Assembly (NCBI GenBank): GCA_940337035.1
Contig: OW679197.1
Location: 59,789,903-59,853,902 of the forward strand
Length of the DNA stretch: 64,000 bases
Reading direction: 5' to 3'
Source of the DNA: Agriotes lineatus
Taxonomy: Eukaryota; Arthropoda; Insecta; Coleoptera; Elateridae
Made by a program: the position numbers and the translations under genes. Shown here piece after piece: positions 12,780 through 23,918 of this stretch. Every line of letters starts with the position of its first letter. Position 1 is the stretch's first letter. The notes below the pieces were generated by a model, which did no database searches, was not told the origin of the DNA, and saw nothing but the letters and a program-made list of their open reading frames with translations.

Positions 12780-13003
12780 TTGATAACTAACTTTTACAGC
12801 TACCGGCTGCAGAAACAGTCATCTGCGCCGTCAAGGCCATCTCTTTACTATTATATAAATTATAACTGTCATAAATGCAAACCTTGTTATATCGACATTT
12901 ATGGATTAATAACAGTAAATTTAAGGCCATAGAAAAAATATTGTGTGCAAACTCGTGCATAAACTTTTACTTTTAGCACTTGTTGCACACATAGCTATTC
13001 TGA
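12780..13003. repeat. Tandem repeat unit 2, second part
   Basis: From TTGATAACTAAC this follows 11290-11512 of unit 1 closely, including CTACCGGCTGCAGAAACAG against TACCGGCTGCAGAAACAG, CATAAATGCAAACC and CTTTTAGCACTTGTTGCACA. It completes unit 2 after the nested insertions at 11792-12779. Confidence 0.75.
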
Positions 13004-13274
13004 CTTCTTTTGGTTACTAAGCAAATAAAATGCCACACTAGTTAATTTCACCTATTTAAATAGACGTCTGTCAACATCAGTTAGTAAATTCTTAAATGTA
13101 GCTAGGTGGTCTACACTGTCAAGAAGTTAAATCAAGGCCTACCACAAGTCCTATAGAAATGAAGTCAACTATACTCTATAGTACGCCCAATTTTTTTAAA
13201 TTCTTATTGTAAGATTGATCACTCTCCCAGAACACCCCCCAGAGCAAAATCTTAGTTACGCCACTGGGTGGAGG

Positions 13275-14594
13275 GTTCACTATATGGTAGTGCCAACATG
13301 TGCCATAAACGAATTCTGGCTGTTATCCATTTACATAACGGAAGGATTTCAAAACGGACTGTACAGTCCTGTTTATCTTTCTCCAAGCGACAGTGCTGCA
13401 AGATTCTTAGAGCAGTTTGAAAAATGGTAAGACGGTACAGTAAGACCACACCAAGCAATTAATTCTACGCGTTTTCAACTGCGAGATCTCATAAGATTCG
13501 TTCTACACAAGCAAGCTCCTACGATTAATAAATGCGTAGGATTTAAATTAACTCGTAACCGAAATTACGTGCTCAACAAAAATTCCAATACAATCATTTA
13601 CCTTGTTCCAACAAATCTGGAAAAGGTAATTGTTAATGTGCAGATTCCACAAATTTTTGAACATAAAGTAATCGATGTCACGTTACGAAAGAACGCACTA
13701 ATAATAACAGCACTTTCGAAAAAGTTAATATTACAACGTACGCTAATTACTCGTCTTAAAAACTGCTTGATAAACTGAATAAATATAGCTGGGTCACATT
13801 ATTAGATAGTAAATATGTACACAATTTGCTACAGATATGGTCAGCAGAATACAACATTCCATAAATGACCTCATTGGCAACAAAGCAATTACACTTAAAA
13901 CGGGCATTCCATGGTTTAACGCTAACTTACGCAAGATCCAGGCGAAACGCAATCAAATGTACAAGACAGCTAAACTTAGTAAAAACACGCGGGACTGGGA
14001 AGACTATAAATATATACGAAACTAGCGTTCTGCACCCAAATTGGGCGCGAAATAATTCATTTAATGCAATTTGTAAAAGAGTGATCCATTTTGTGTGTCG
14101 AGTTAATTTTGAGGTTAGCTATCAACAAAGAAATCCACATAAAAAAGTCACTTATACAAATTTGAAAATCCTACTACTGGGTTACTTGCGTCACCCTGAG
14201 TCGATTGAAACCAAAATCAGCCAATTCGACCCACGGGTTCGCTCTCAAAGTGGTGTTAAGCAAGCAATCAAGCAATGAAAATTATTATTTCGGATTTTTA
14301 CAGCAATAAAATTAAGGACAGGAAAAACCAATATTTTGAAAATAGAATTGAAAACTGCCGTGGCAATCCAAAGATGTGGAAAATTGTCAAATCTCTAATG
14401 AAAGGACAAAACGAATACTTTTTCAAATATTTTATTTGACGGACAAGAAATTAACAATGCTCAGGGTATTTCTAATAAATTTAATCAGTACTTTAAAAAT
14501 AGCATATTAGGGCTAAACAATTCCATTATTATAAAATACAGTTTTGAAGAAGCTACGTGTCAGGATAATATCGGTCCCTTTACATTTAAAACCA
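13275..14594 (+). pseudogene. LINE fragment: endonuclease and linker remnant
   Basis: This is part of a non-LTR retrotransposon ORF2. YLSPSDSAARFLEQFEKW at about 13372-13428 fits the 'SPPS ... F' strand of an APE-type endonuclease. PWFNANLRKIQAKRNQMYK at about 13909-13965, followed by W-E-D-Y-K-Y, is the conserved 'PWW-x-x-L-x-x-x-x-x-x-R-x-x-x-x-R' linker between endonuclease and reverse transcriptase. After an interruption of about 245 bp (14032-14278) the linker continues as FYSNKIKDRKNQYFE (14296-14340) and M-W-K-I-V-K-S-L. FTFKTITLKD just before 14605 is the block that precedes the reverse transcriptase. The frame has multiple stops and shifts. The copy is dead, cut on its right by a SINE and on its left bordered by the hAT element. 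The clade is uncertain (Jockey- or RTE-like). Confidence 0.75.
14032..14278. other. Probable insertion inside the LINE linker
   Basis: The LINE reading frame is readable on both sides (ending YKYIRN on the left, restarting near SDFYSNKI on the right), but this segment does not fit it and would add about 80 residues to a conserved linker. It contains TTTTGAGGTTAGCTA, slightly like the core of the 255-265 bp foldback elements. No clear terminal repeats or target duplication were found. Confidence 0.45.
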
Positions 14595-14923
14595 TTACAT
14601 TAAAGGATATCGCCAGCGTGGCCGAGCGATTGGGGTGCTTAGGCTGCTGTGCCACAGTACGGGGTTCAATCCCCACATCTGGCAACTGGCGGGCGCCCTA
14701 CCCAGTTGCTTTAAAAATTGGGTACCAAAACCACAGTTGTGGAAGTAGGGAAAGTAAGGGAGTCGTCGAAGGTGTGATGTTAACCGCATCACACAGTACG
14801 CCGTTAAGGGTGTGCCAGACTGACGGGGCTTCGGAAAGAGACATTCCGGCGACCCTGACTCGCCTTGTCTCAGGCCATGTTCCTAAATGGAATAAAGTGC
14901 CCGAACTTTACTTTACATTAAAG
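14595..14923 (+). mobile_element. tRNA-derived SINE with 11-bp target duplication
   Basis: The SINE body spans 14606-14912 and is flanked by TTACATTAAAG at 14595-14605 and 14913-14923. The 5' part is tRNA-like, with a box A (GTGGCCGAGCGAT, about 14618-14630) and a box B (GGGTTCAATCC, about 14664-14674) at the spacing of a polymerase III promoter. The body after about 14690 is not tRNA-related, contains CCACAGTTGTGG, and ends near a T/A-rich TTTACTTTACA. SINEs make no protein and rely on a LINE for reverse transcription. A second copy lies at 15246-15443 on the other strand. Confidence 0.9.
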
Positions 14924-15245
14924 TAACGAAGTCGCCCTCTGCAGCTATATTTAATCTTATAGTTACAGGAACGACCGGAGAATACAGAGTACCTACAGCG
15001 TCAGGCAAAATATCTTCATTGCCGTACCGCGGATGTCAGGCTTCCAAGCGCAGTTTAGCATCTTCCAACCCAAAAGCATTTTCTTTTACTGTTTTATGTA
15101 AATATGTTGGTCAATTTACTTTAATTTAAGAAAATTTAACATGCTACATACAGCTTAATATACATATCTCTTTTTAATGTATACACTCGAGAATAAATCG
15201 AGCTCTGGGTCTGAACTACCCATGCAGGCAGGTTAATATAAAAGA
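14924..15245. other. Spacer between two SINE copies
   Basis: No convincing coding sequence. It may contain decayed LINE sequence downstream of the SINE insertion, but no reverse transcriptase motif can be read. Confidence 0.35.
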
Positions 15246-15443
15246 CGAAAGTAACGGTCGGGTACTTCATTCCTTGTAGGAATTTGCCCTGAGACAAGGT
15301 GACTCAGGGTGGCCGATATATCTCTTTTCGAAACCCAGTCAATCTGGCACACATTAACGGCGTACTGGGTGATTTGGTTTGCATCACGCCTTCGACGACT
15401 GCCTTACTTTCCCTACTTCCACAACTGTGGTTTCGGTTTCAGT
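15246..15443 (-). mobile_element. 5'-truncated SINE copy, same family
   Basis: The reverse complement matches the 3' two thirds of the SINE at 14606-14912: shared blocks include CCACAGTTGTGGAAGTAGGG, CAGTACGCCGTTAA and CACCTTGTCTCAGG-type sequence. The tRNA-like head is missing. Divergence of the order of one base in eight by eye suggests an older insertion. Confidence 0.85.
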
Positions 15444-16679
15444 CCAGAGCTCATTACAATCTGGTTATTTCTTAAACAATGTAAAGGTCTGCTCATATAC
15501 TTTCTGTATTTTTCTGGGCATGGTTACTTCTGCGATTATACAAACTGTCTTCTTATCTGCTGCTAGTCACTATTTCTTGAAACTGCAGTCTCTTCGTCAT
15601 GTTACCTTGGGTAATTTCCCGTACTAGCTTCTCTCTTAGTGGCTCCGATGTTGTTTTACAATCCAACCTACATCATCGATGCTGATATGCTTTCGGGCAA
15701 TTCAGATTCCTGTATTCTTTGCCAATTTACGTAAATGAACTGAATTAACCTAATTATAGAATCATCTTACTTATTGACGCGATAAGTATCTGTTTTGACA
15801 AACCATACAAATGGTAGTGTGCTAACCTTTACTTATTCAGAGACAACTTTGTTTATCAACATAAATATAGACACCTACAAAAGAGATCTTATTGATTTAC
15901 TGTTCCTGTTTTGAAACCACAAGACAGCTATAAGTAATTCTATAAACAATATTTGAGATAAATGTCATCGTTTAAACGACTACTTGAATTAAGCATTCCC
16001 ATTTTAGTAGAACTCTGAAACACCTGCTCCACCTAGGAAACGTTTATTTGCAAGGACTAAAATTAGTTGTCATCCTTAATTTATCGACGATCATTAAACT
16101 ACATAATCCCTCCGATAAAGTTCGCAATCTCTTTGTAACCGCACAATTTTTATTAGGGGTGTTTTAAGAGACATCAGTGAAAATAACAGCATCACTTGAA
16201 CTCGTACGCTGTAGTAATAAACACGCCCAGCACAGATCAGCGTATTGCGTTACGGCATTTTCTGGCCTCGGCTATCTGGGAGTATCTTTATGAGATTATA
16301 GTAGGATATTCGAGTTTATGCGGCCGTTATCTTTACTGTCAACAATGCTGGGTAGTGTACAACATTGTCATAATAATATTACGAGCCCACAAAGCAAGCT
16401 AATTTTATATTACCTTGTCGTTGGGCAACCTAGCGTAAGTCTGGCATGAATACCCGATTCAAACTGTTTACGGAACCAGCATAACCATAAATAGCTTATC
16501 TTCTATTACAGCACGATTTTAACACATTAAGATCAACGAAAGTATATCTAAAGCAGTTATAAATGAGCTAAATATTTTAAATACGTGTTGTAAGGGGTGT
16601 TCAATTTTCAATTTAATTATACGGAAATGTTCGCTAAAGTGAACTAGTTTGGACAATCATAATACGTACGAGACAACTT
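15444..16679. other. No gene recognised
   Basis: On the minus strand between about 15660 and 15500 there is a frame with one stop that reads SEPLREKLVREITQGNM and further charged residues; I cannot assign it. The remainder is AT-rich with no repeats seen. Confidence 0.4.
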
Positions 16680-16689
16680 TTCTGCAGCA

Positions 16690-17255
16690 ACGCCACATAC
16701 GAAGCAGAAATTAAATATCTCTTTTAATTTCGCAGCTACAGTGGAGGAATGGAATGAAATTTCTATGTATAGTATGTGGCAGCGTCTCACAACATAACAT
16801 CTCAGATGAGTACAGGTTCTCGCTCTCTATGCAAACCTTCAATTGCAATTATTCTCCGAAATGTTGGCAAACTGCACTGATGCCCACGTGGTTCCTTAAA
16901 TGTGCTCTGTGGAACCCCTTATTACAGTTAGTTCATTCTTGGTACCATAGAATTCAAAATCGAACCAAAAGGCCACTTTTGTGGTCATATTTTACCATTT
17001 TTTTATGCAAATGAGAACAACCGACGATATTAAGTTAGTAAAGTTAAAACATGTGATATTAGAATGTTTGGAGAGATTAACAAATAAATCAGTGTGTTGA
17101 AGCCACAAGGGTATGCAATTGAATACCTCTTTTAGTTTTTCAACTCTAATCTAAAGATTAACTGCTTATAGTATATGGCAGCACCTCATACCATAACACC
17201 TCGAATGAGTGCACATTTATTAAAACCTACAATTTGAATCGTTCTCTTGACTCCA
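16690..17255. repeat. Diverged direct repeats with ~400-bp period
   Basis: TATAGTATGTGGCAGCGTCT at 16769 recurs as TATAGTATATGGCAGCACCT at about 17169, and similarity continues for about 90 bp through CATAACATCTCAGATGAGT and CATAACACCTCGAATGAGT. The preceding 80 bp also match weakly (ATCTCTTTTAATTT against ACCTCTTTTAGTTT). The spacing is 400 bp, so this may be an old tandem duplication or a two-unit satellite fragment. Confidence 0.6.
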
Positions 17256-18380
17256 ATAGTCAACTGTACGTTGGATTGAATTCGGCGTTTCATGTTGCTT
17301 TCCTTCCGCGAGGGCAATCACGTATTGACCTCCGGGCCAGCTATGCCCGCCAGGGGCAACGAAATTAAGAGCCAACAGCCTTCGCGTGGGCGAAGGCGAA
17401 GTCACCTCCTTCTTTGGAATTGACCCCATGGCTGTCGTACGACTAGGTTGCAGTGTGCTGTATGGGAGAATTGCTAGTTGCGTAATATAGGAAACGTAAT
17501 ACTGTCGAGTCAAATACGTTTATTCTATTACGGCTAAAGCCGGATACACACAGAGATTCCCCGACAAAATTACAAATTCATAAAGTGTAATTTTCGAGGC
17601 AATAGTACCTTCTGCTTGCAGAGGTAACTCAAATATATTTTATTATTTATTATTTGTGTTCCCTCAAATAGCAGATAGCGTGCAGATATTCATGAAAGGC
17701 ACGTTCCCAGTGGAGAGTGCCACCGCATACGCTCACAAAGAAGCAATTGTTCCATATCTCGAGTTCTGGGGCAGTGATTATGAATTTAAGTCAAAGAACT
17801 CATGACGCTAAGGCAATCATTTTATGAGCTTCTATCTACCCCCCTCCCCCAAACGATTGTCAAACGAACTCTATCATATGTCATGATTGTCTCTAAGCCG
17901 GTTAAAATTCTAACAGGGCTAAACATCAATTAGTTGGGGGATTGTACCATCAAAAGTAATCATACGTAAGAGCTAACACCCCCTTGAGAGGGACTTATTG
18001 TTCAAATGTTTAGTCATGTAACCAATCGATACCCATCTGAGCGGACGTTGCTTGTTTTAATTGCCGTTTTGACTTTAACAATATTCAAATAAATGTCCTT
18101 ACTACTGCTGACTGTAAGATTTTTAATGTTAGACATTTATCGTCGAAGGTTTTACTGGTCGGGGGTCTTTTTAAGAATTTGCATACATCTAATTATCGAT
18201 AACGCCGCATTACGCAATATATGTGGTAAGGTCCAAAACTCTCCCTCCCGAACATGTTAGAACAATAATTGACTGGCTTAACTCCGTCAACATTACGTTT
18301 TATAGCCTGTAGTTAAACTTTTGTGGCTTTAGCATTAGCTGTAGGCAGTGTCGAAGATAGAAATGCTGTTGCTCAATACT
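17256..18380. other. No gene recognised
   Basis: Contains a small CpG-rich patch near 17290-17420 with the hairpin CCTTCGCGTGGGCGAAGG at about 17380-17397. Otherwise AT-rich with no coding or repeat signal. Confidence 0.4.
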
Positions 18381-18385
18381 TAGAA

Positions 18386-19320
18386 ATATTTAAACTTGAG
18401 CATCGTGTGGTCACAAAATTTTTGACCAAAGAATTCGAAGGCCCTACAGAAATTAAACGAGGTTTAGATGTATACAGCGAATTGTCCCCGTCATATTCTA
18501 CGGTTAAAGAATGATGTAAGCAGTTTCGCTTAACGAGAGATTCGATTGAAGATGATTTTCGCCAAGGCAGACCTGCAGAAACACTTACTCTAGAAACAGT
18601 TAACTTGGTGCATAAGCGACTAAAAACTAAAGAATTATCAGCTAGGTCTGGACTAAAAAACTAGGGTGCTTCGAACTTTACACGGCTTGGTTGGTATGAA
18701 CGAAGTGAGTGCAAGATGAGTCCCAACATTTGTGAGTGTTGTTCAAAAACAACGAAGGGTGGAATGCTCTACTGAATTTTTATCACACTGTGAGAGGCAA
18801 GAAAAGGACATGAGCCGTGCCACTGGGGAGGATATTTTGATTGTGCACCATAATCCTCTATATAAACGGGAATCTATGGAATAGCGGCATCCTGAATCCC
18901 CACGGCCAATAAAAGCAAATATGATAATCTCAAAAAAAGATCATGGCTACAATCTATTTTGGGGTTCTCAGTAAAATCTGCAAGTGGAACGAACTGCCGC
19001 AGTCACTGGTGAATATTGCCTTGCGTCATTAATGTACAAATTGAAGAATGCCATCAAAGACAAACGCCGAAGAGTTAGGTTATTGCATGACAATGCGCCC
19101 GGGCACAGCTGAGAAAATTTGCGAATAGTATTTCTCGTAATGTCAATAGAATCATTGCAGACAATGAAAAATGGCAGAAAACGGTGTTTACTAAACTGTA
19201 CACGAGGACAACGTCCCTACACATTGAGACAAGCGCCCAACGACAGGGTTAAATTTACACTCTCCCTATAACTCTGATTTTGGGCCTTGCAACTTCGCCT
19301 TATTCCAGTATGTAAATAAG
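18386..19320 (+). pseudogene. Mariner-family transposase, multiply broken
   Basis: A second, distinct mariner transposase. The N-terminal DNA-binding half is well kept: EHRVVTKFLTKE (18398-18433), then SPSYSTVKE, a stop replacing the usual Trp at 18512-18514, CKQFRLTRDSIEDD and QGRPAETLT, as in SETMAR-type mariners. Further on, RHPESPRPIKANMIISKKDH lies at about 18890-18945 and LLHDNAPGHS, with the second catalytic Asp, at about 19080-19110. The final block, normally 'YSPDLAPSD', reads YNSDFGPCN near 19265-19290, so the third catalytic Asp is lost. Total length fits a standard ~345-residue protein, interrupted by several frameshifts and stops. No terminal inverted repeats were identified. Inactive. 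Confidence 0.88.
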
Positions 19321-20939
19321 TCAGGTCGTTTTTTGCAAAATTTTCCTTTGTACTTTGTTAGTATATCGAGTTTTCGTACATGTGTAAAATGTTGACTTAC
19401 AAATGAAAAGTTTTATGCTAAAGTAGTTTCTGTAGAAAACTGCAGCAACACCAAAATAAAATGTAGAGATGAACAGAAACGCAAAAAGAGAGAGAAAGGT
19501 TTTAAAAGTTACATCGGCGGCACTCTGTGGCATGGTTTCTTAGTTTGAAGGCTTCTGTTGCTATAAAGCAATTTCATAACATATTTAAAAATTTATTTAA
19601 GTTTGAAACTGCTACGCATGTATGTACTGTTGGGTCAGTATGACACCATATGTTAATTTATCAATCAATTAGTAGTTGAATCGTTCGAAAATATGAGAAA
19701 AGGGTAATATCTGGAAAGTTGTAATATTTTTAACAATTTTACTACCAGTCGACATTGTAGTTGCTTGTTAAAATCAATTCACAACTGACTTGAATTTACT
19801 AAACTACATTCACAGAGCTCTGATAGCCAATCAAAATAACCCAAGAACTGCAACATTTTCAAATATGCGGCCTTAATTCAAAGAATAAGTGTGCAATACT
19901 TTAAACTCACAGGAGAGGATGTCCAGAAACTTCACAAAGTGTTTGACGCATTCAAATCTAAAATTACCTACATAATCTACTTCGAAAAAAATTACGGAGT
20001 ATGATGTCCTGTTTATTCAATTATTGTATTGAAAGAAGAAGGGTAACAGAAAGAGTGCTAAAACATAAAACGAAAAAAAATCAATACTTTGCTTGAAGCT
20101 GAAGTATTGTATTAATATAGATTTCTAGGTTAAAAATTAATTGACATGAGGAATTGAGCATAAATAAATTAATCATGATGCAAGCAGAGTAATTTAAAGA
20201 AATAACAAGAAAATAATATTGGATTTGGTTTTAGTTATATGAAGAAATAAATAGAGAAAGTGGTTCAATGAAGGATGTACTAAAATAAAGTTTTGAAACT
20301 CCATCGATTTCGCCCACTTTGGGAAGCTGTGCATTGCCTCCGTCCTGGAAGCAACATTTGGTTTTGGGCCACATCGCCTGAGTGATCCGCAGGTGATTTC
20401 TGCAAGCATCCTCAACCTTCTGCAGCATAGCTGCAAGTGCCCGTTGAGAGACTATTTAATCAACCATTGCAGAAGCCCGATCTCTCAGATAAGTAACTTA
20501 CGACTTAATAACTGCCTCGCCGCAGCTGTGTAAAAACTGTGGAATTACACATTATTGACGTAGCACTCTGACCTTCGTGTTGTGCCGTTTAATGGGCGCA
20601 CCTGGCTGGATTTCCTTCACAACTCAGTTGATGCTAAACTGGGTTAATGATATTCATACTGCAAGCTTTAGGTGCATTAATATAGAGAAATTAAAGTTGT
20701 TCTTAATCCTTAATTTTTCATTTTACTGGTTTGATACTTAATTACCTATTTAATTGTGTTAGTTACTAATATGAAATGCTATTTGGGGGTGCTCCTTCCG
20801 GGTAAGTAATGCCATTAGAACCTGTTGTATTGGATATTACATGTAGCGTTTGCTTAATAAACTCAATGCATTGTCTGTGATTTATGTGTCTGACTTCGTT
20901 ACTGCCACCTTTTATATTTTAAATATTGTACTATTGTCT
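19321..20939. other. No gene recognised
   Basis: AT-rich to about 20280. The segment 20290-20440 is more GC-balanced, with overlapping frames on the minus strand that I cannot assign. From about 20450 rightward it may be the body of the LTR-like sequence whose end is annotated next. Confidence 0.35.
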
Positions 20940-21110
20940 GCTGCGATTGTTTGAGTTTATAAGTTCCCGACTTCTCTGAGTGTATTTTTTGTAATTAAAG
21001 ACTTGTTGGCGCTCATTATCTTTGGTAATAACATCATTTAAAGAACTGCACGCCGTCCTCACCGAGTCTAGCTAGCGGGCCCTCAAGTATACGCTTGTAG
21101 CGTTGCGATA
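20940..21110 (+). mobile_element. LTR-like 3' end (partial homology to 46.9-47.03 kb)
   Basis: The segment TTTGAGTTTATAAGTTCCCG, then ATTAAAGACTTGTTGGCGC, CGCCGTCCTCACCGAG and AGCTAGCGGGCCCT follows the same order as the end of the candidate LTR at 46139-47030. The order of polyadenylation-like signal, short GGCG block and terminal block suits the R-U5 end of a retrotransposon LTR. The 5' limit, target duplication and any internal region were not found, so this is probably a solo or broken LTR. Confidence 0.5.
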
Positions 21111-23772
21111 TTTGAAGATTTATAGAAAATTATAGCTAACACACCTCCGCTACATGTTCCTTAAAATGGCAAGACTCGAATGTAGATCGAAAAGCCACAT
21201 TTGCAGCTCACCGGCTTCGTTAGTCTTCTCTCGCGAGGTGTAACAGCATAAAAAGGTAATTCCCTGCAAAGCGATGCAGACGTTAATTCCAATGGTGATT
21301 CGATTTCGCGAATTGCACGCATTGTTTCGATGTGAGGCACCTCTACCTAATTGCAGGCTACGTCATGCTTTTAAACCTCGCATAATATTAATAAGTGAAA
21401 ATAATACCCCACCAACAGACAGCTGTACGTTTTAGTTAATCGACGGCAGCATATTGATCACACTTACACAGAGACAGGGACAAAATCTTAGAAGGGCTAG
21501 TTTTACCTCGTAAGCAATATTAACTAAGGGGTTAAAGATGAATAGTGAATGTTTTCAAAATATCGGTTTGGGTGTTATAATGTTAAATGTTGAATACAGA
21601 GATCAATCTTCAACCGTCACCATTCCCAACGTATTAAGTATATGACAGAATATTAACTGCCGAGACAGCGGTGTTCACATCAGTATTGGTCACAAAACGG
21701 AGTACCTCATTTTCGGCTGGCAGAATGATGCTGCAAGCCCAGAAGACCTATAAAGCTATCCTGGAATAGTTGCGAAGCTCCGGTGAATGGAGCACAGGCT
21801 CAGATAAATGGCTTGTCACAGATGTAATTACGGATGTTGTTCAGGAAAATGCGAGGCGTCTGCAGTTTTGTTGTAAAAATGTTCTGTTTAGCAGCTACGA
21901 CGTGTGGCGGCGGGTTACAAATTAGAAGCATTGCGAGTGTGCAAAATGTCAAATTGTCTGCAAATGAGGATCTGCGAACGGGTATTTATTTGCAACCCTT
22001 CTTACACCGATGCTTCCAGATAAGTGTAGCCCGTTTTAGTATTAGAACTGAGGATGATTTCATAATTAATGGCTTTCAGCTGCATTTTGGTCGATCAAGT
22101 TGAGTTAATTTTGGCATCAACTATAGCTGAAAGAGCTTTTATTAGTTGTACTCTCTTTATAGGAGAATTTTTAATGAACCGAGAGAGTTCTAGTTTTATG
22201 AACCAGAACAGTCGCGCAATTGGAGTCCTTTAAGTCTTGAAATTGCTTTACGAACCCGCTGAAAGCTGGATGGGCGCATAAAAGCGCAGCTAAATGAACG
22301 TGCATGTACTGCAATTACGTAGGCGACTTAATTACCGGCGTCATCGTCGTAAATACCTGTCGTTTACGGAATCGTTTGCACTACAACTTATGAATATGCA
22401 TTCCATAACGCGCTGACAGCGCCAACTTCATCATGGCAGTATCATAAACTTTGTATTATACTACTCAGCCTAAACAAGTTGCGAGATTAACTTGTCCAGC
22501 ATGAGAACCTTAAGGAGAATTACCTCCAAGAACAACGGCGCACGGAGTTATTACAGTTAAACCGCCTAATTCCTTCATGCTGGGTTATAACTGCCATTAA
22601 TGTGGCCTTATACATTGCAATATCAAGTTGGCGTAAGCGCAGCTTACAACTGAACTTGCTGGGGCAGCAATAACTTCTGCAAGTAGTTGTCCCAGCTTTC
22701 CCAACTATATCCTACCGAAGTTGAAGAAGTGGACCTTTATCCTATCTTAACCCTTAGAATGTCAAACGGGGTACAAATGTACCCCACCGTAATTTCTTCG
22801 TCCTTTTTCGCTCAAAATTTTGTGGCTTCTATAGTTTTAAGTAATTGCAGTTTACAGTTTTCTTACACTTTCCTGCATGTTATTTGAGTTTTAATATTTT
22901 CTTGTAGTATTTACTTCAGCGCCCTGTTCTTTTGTGTTTCTAAATATTATCGTCCCTCGTTTAGTAGTATTTTTATGGTCGTGCATGTGTGGATGTGAAA
23001 CCGGATATGAGCGGAGGTGGAATTTTACAATGCGAAAATCTGGTGAGATTTTTGAAATGACTTGTGAAAATTACGTGGATTAACCGAAATAATGAGGTCT
23101 GTAATAGACATTATTGGTTGAGTAGGTTTGCATTGGACATTGTTGATGTTAATTGTAGATAACTTTGTTGTTTGCTCATTGTTTTATCGTTGAGTTTGTG
23201 CCCAATCTGTACCGCAGATATAACTATAGTGCCTGTGCATGGCGGACAACCAGCAATATTACTGCTAACCCTTGATCTGATAAGGACCTAGCTTATCAGT
23301 GATCCAGAAAGTGCACCAGAATAACCGTGGGACGCACATTTCCCACATATGAATTGTGATTTCCGTCTAATTCGGGGGCGGCAACCATTCGGCTAATGGG
23401 CGCTTGAAGCGGTAAGCATCCCTATTGCAGGGTGCATCTGAAGATTGCTTCTGAACAAAATACTCTACTAGATGCTACGTGAGACTGCCGCGGAGGCCTG
23501 TAAGTAATATCAACCCGAACCCGTACTGCAAAATGTCTTAATATTTGTTTACTCTTGTTTGCATGCCTGTTTGTGAAATGTGGCTGTATTGTGTTTACGA
23601 GCGAATGTATGTGACCACATGCCACATGAAAGATCCCGCTAATTGTTTCGCTTTCCCCGGTATTCTGTTTCTGATCCGCAACTCTTACACCGAAGGGGCG
23701 TTACAGAGTCAGTCTGTGCATGAGGATCGATCTAAACCCAGAAGAAAATTGAAAAGCCCCGAACCCCAAATC
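21111..23772. other. No gene recognised
   Basis: Nothing assignable on either strand. Around 23560-23700 a stretch containing ACATGAAAGATCCCGC is slightly like the SINE body at 57.2 kb (GCATGTAAAAGATCCCTTGC), which hints at an old SINE tail, but the match is too short to call. Confidence 0.4.
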
Positions 23773-23918
23773 TACCAGGTGTCTTAAAAATAATTACATC
23801 TAGTGGGTTTTAAATTTTGTTTGCATGTAAATTTTTATGTGTTGCTAGATCGTTATTGGTATTGCATTATGGGAAATTCAAAGCATACTAAATGTAATTA
23901 TTTTTAAGACACCCGGTA
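23773..23918. mobile_element. Small MITE with 32-bp inverted repeats
   Basis: The left end TACCAGGTGTCTTAAAAATA and the next 12 bases are complementary to the right end at 23887-23918, with about two mismatches. If the outer TA is the target duplication, the element proper is 23775-23916 (142 bp), starting CCAGGTGTC and CCGGGTGTC. No coding sequence. It resembles a Tc1/mariner-type MITE. Confidence 0.8.

Larger units (their letters stand above)
10291..13274 (+). mobile_element. hAT DNA transposon, internally deleted and reinvaded
   Basis: The element runs from 10299 to 13266 and is flanked on both sides by the 8-bp direct repeat GGTGGAGG (10291-10298 and 13267-13274), the target duplication size diagnostic of the hAT superfamily. 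Its ends are CAGTAGCGTAACTA on the left and, read inward from the right, CAGTGGCGTAACTA, a one-mismatch terminal inverted repeat of a type common in animal hAT elements. Both ends are followed by runs of G or C (GGGGGG and CCCCCC) that can also pair. Only the transposase C-terminus remains. The interior from about 11021 to 13003 is occupied by a tandem repeat and nested palindromic elements, so the present length of 2968 bp is largely due to later insertions. Confidence 0.9.

Noticed and set aside
14612..14690. tRNA gene
   Set aside because: It has boxes A and B but no proper acceptor stem closure, is followed by a SINE body and lies within an 11-bp target duplication, so it is a SINE head.
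15500..15660. Minus-strand coding piece SEPLREKLVREITQGNM as a known family
   Set aside because: It is suggestive of a charged helical protein, but with internal stops and no recognised motif I could not support an assignment.
18386..19320. Domesticated transposase gene
   Set aside because: There are several stops and frameshifts, and the last catalytic motif is lost; no conserved open frame that would indicate a host role.
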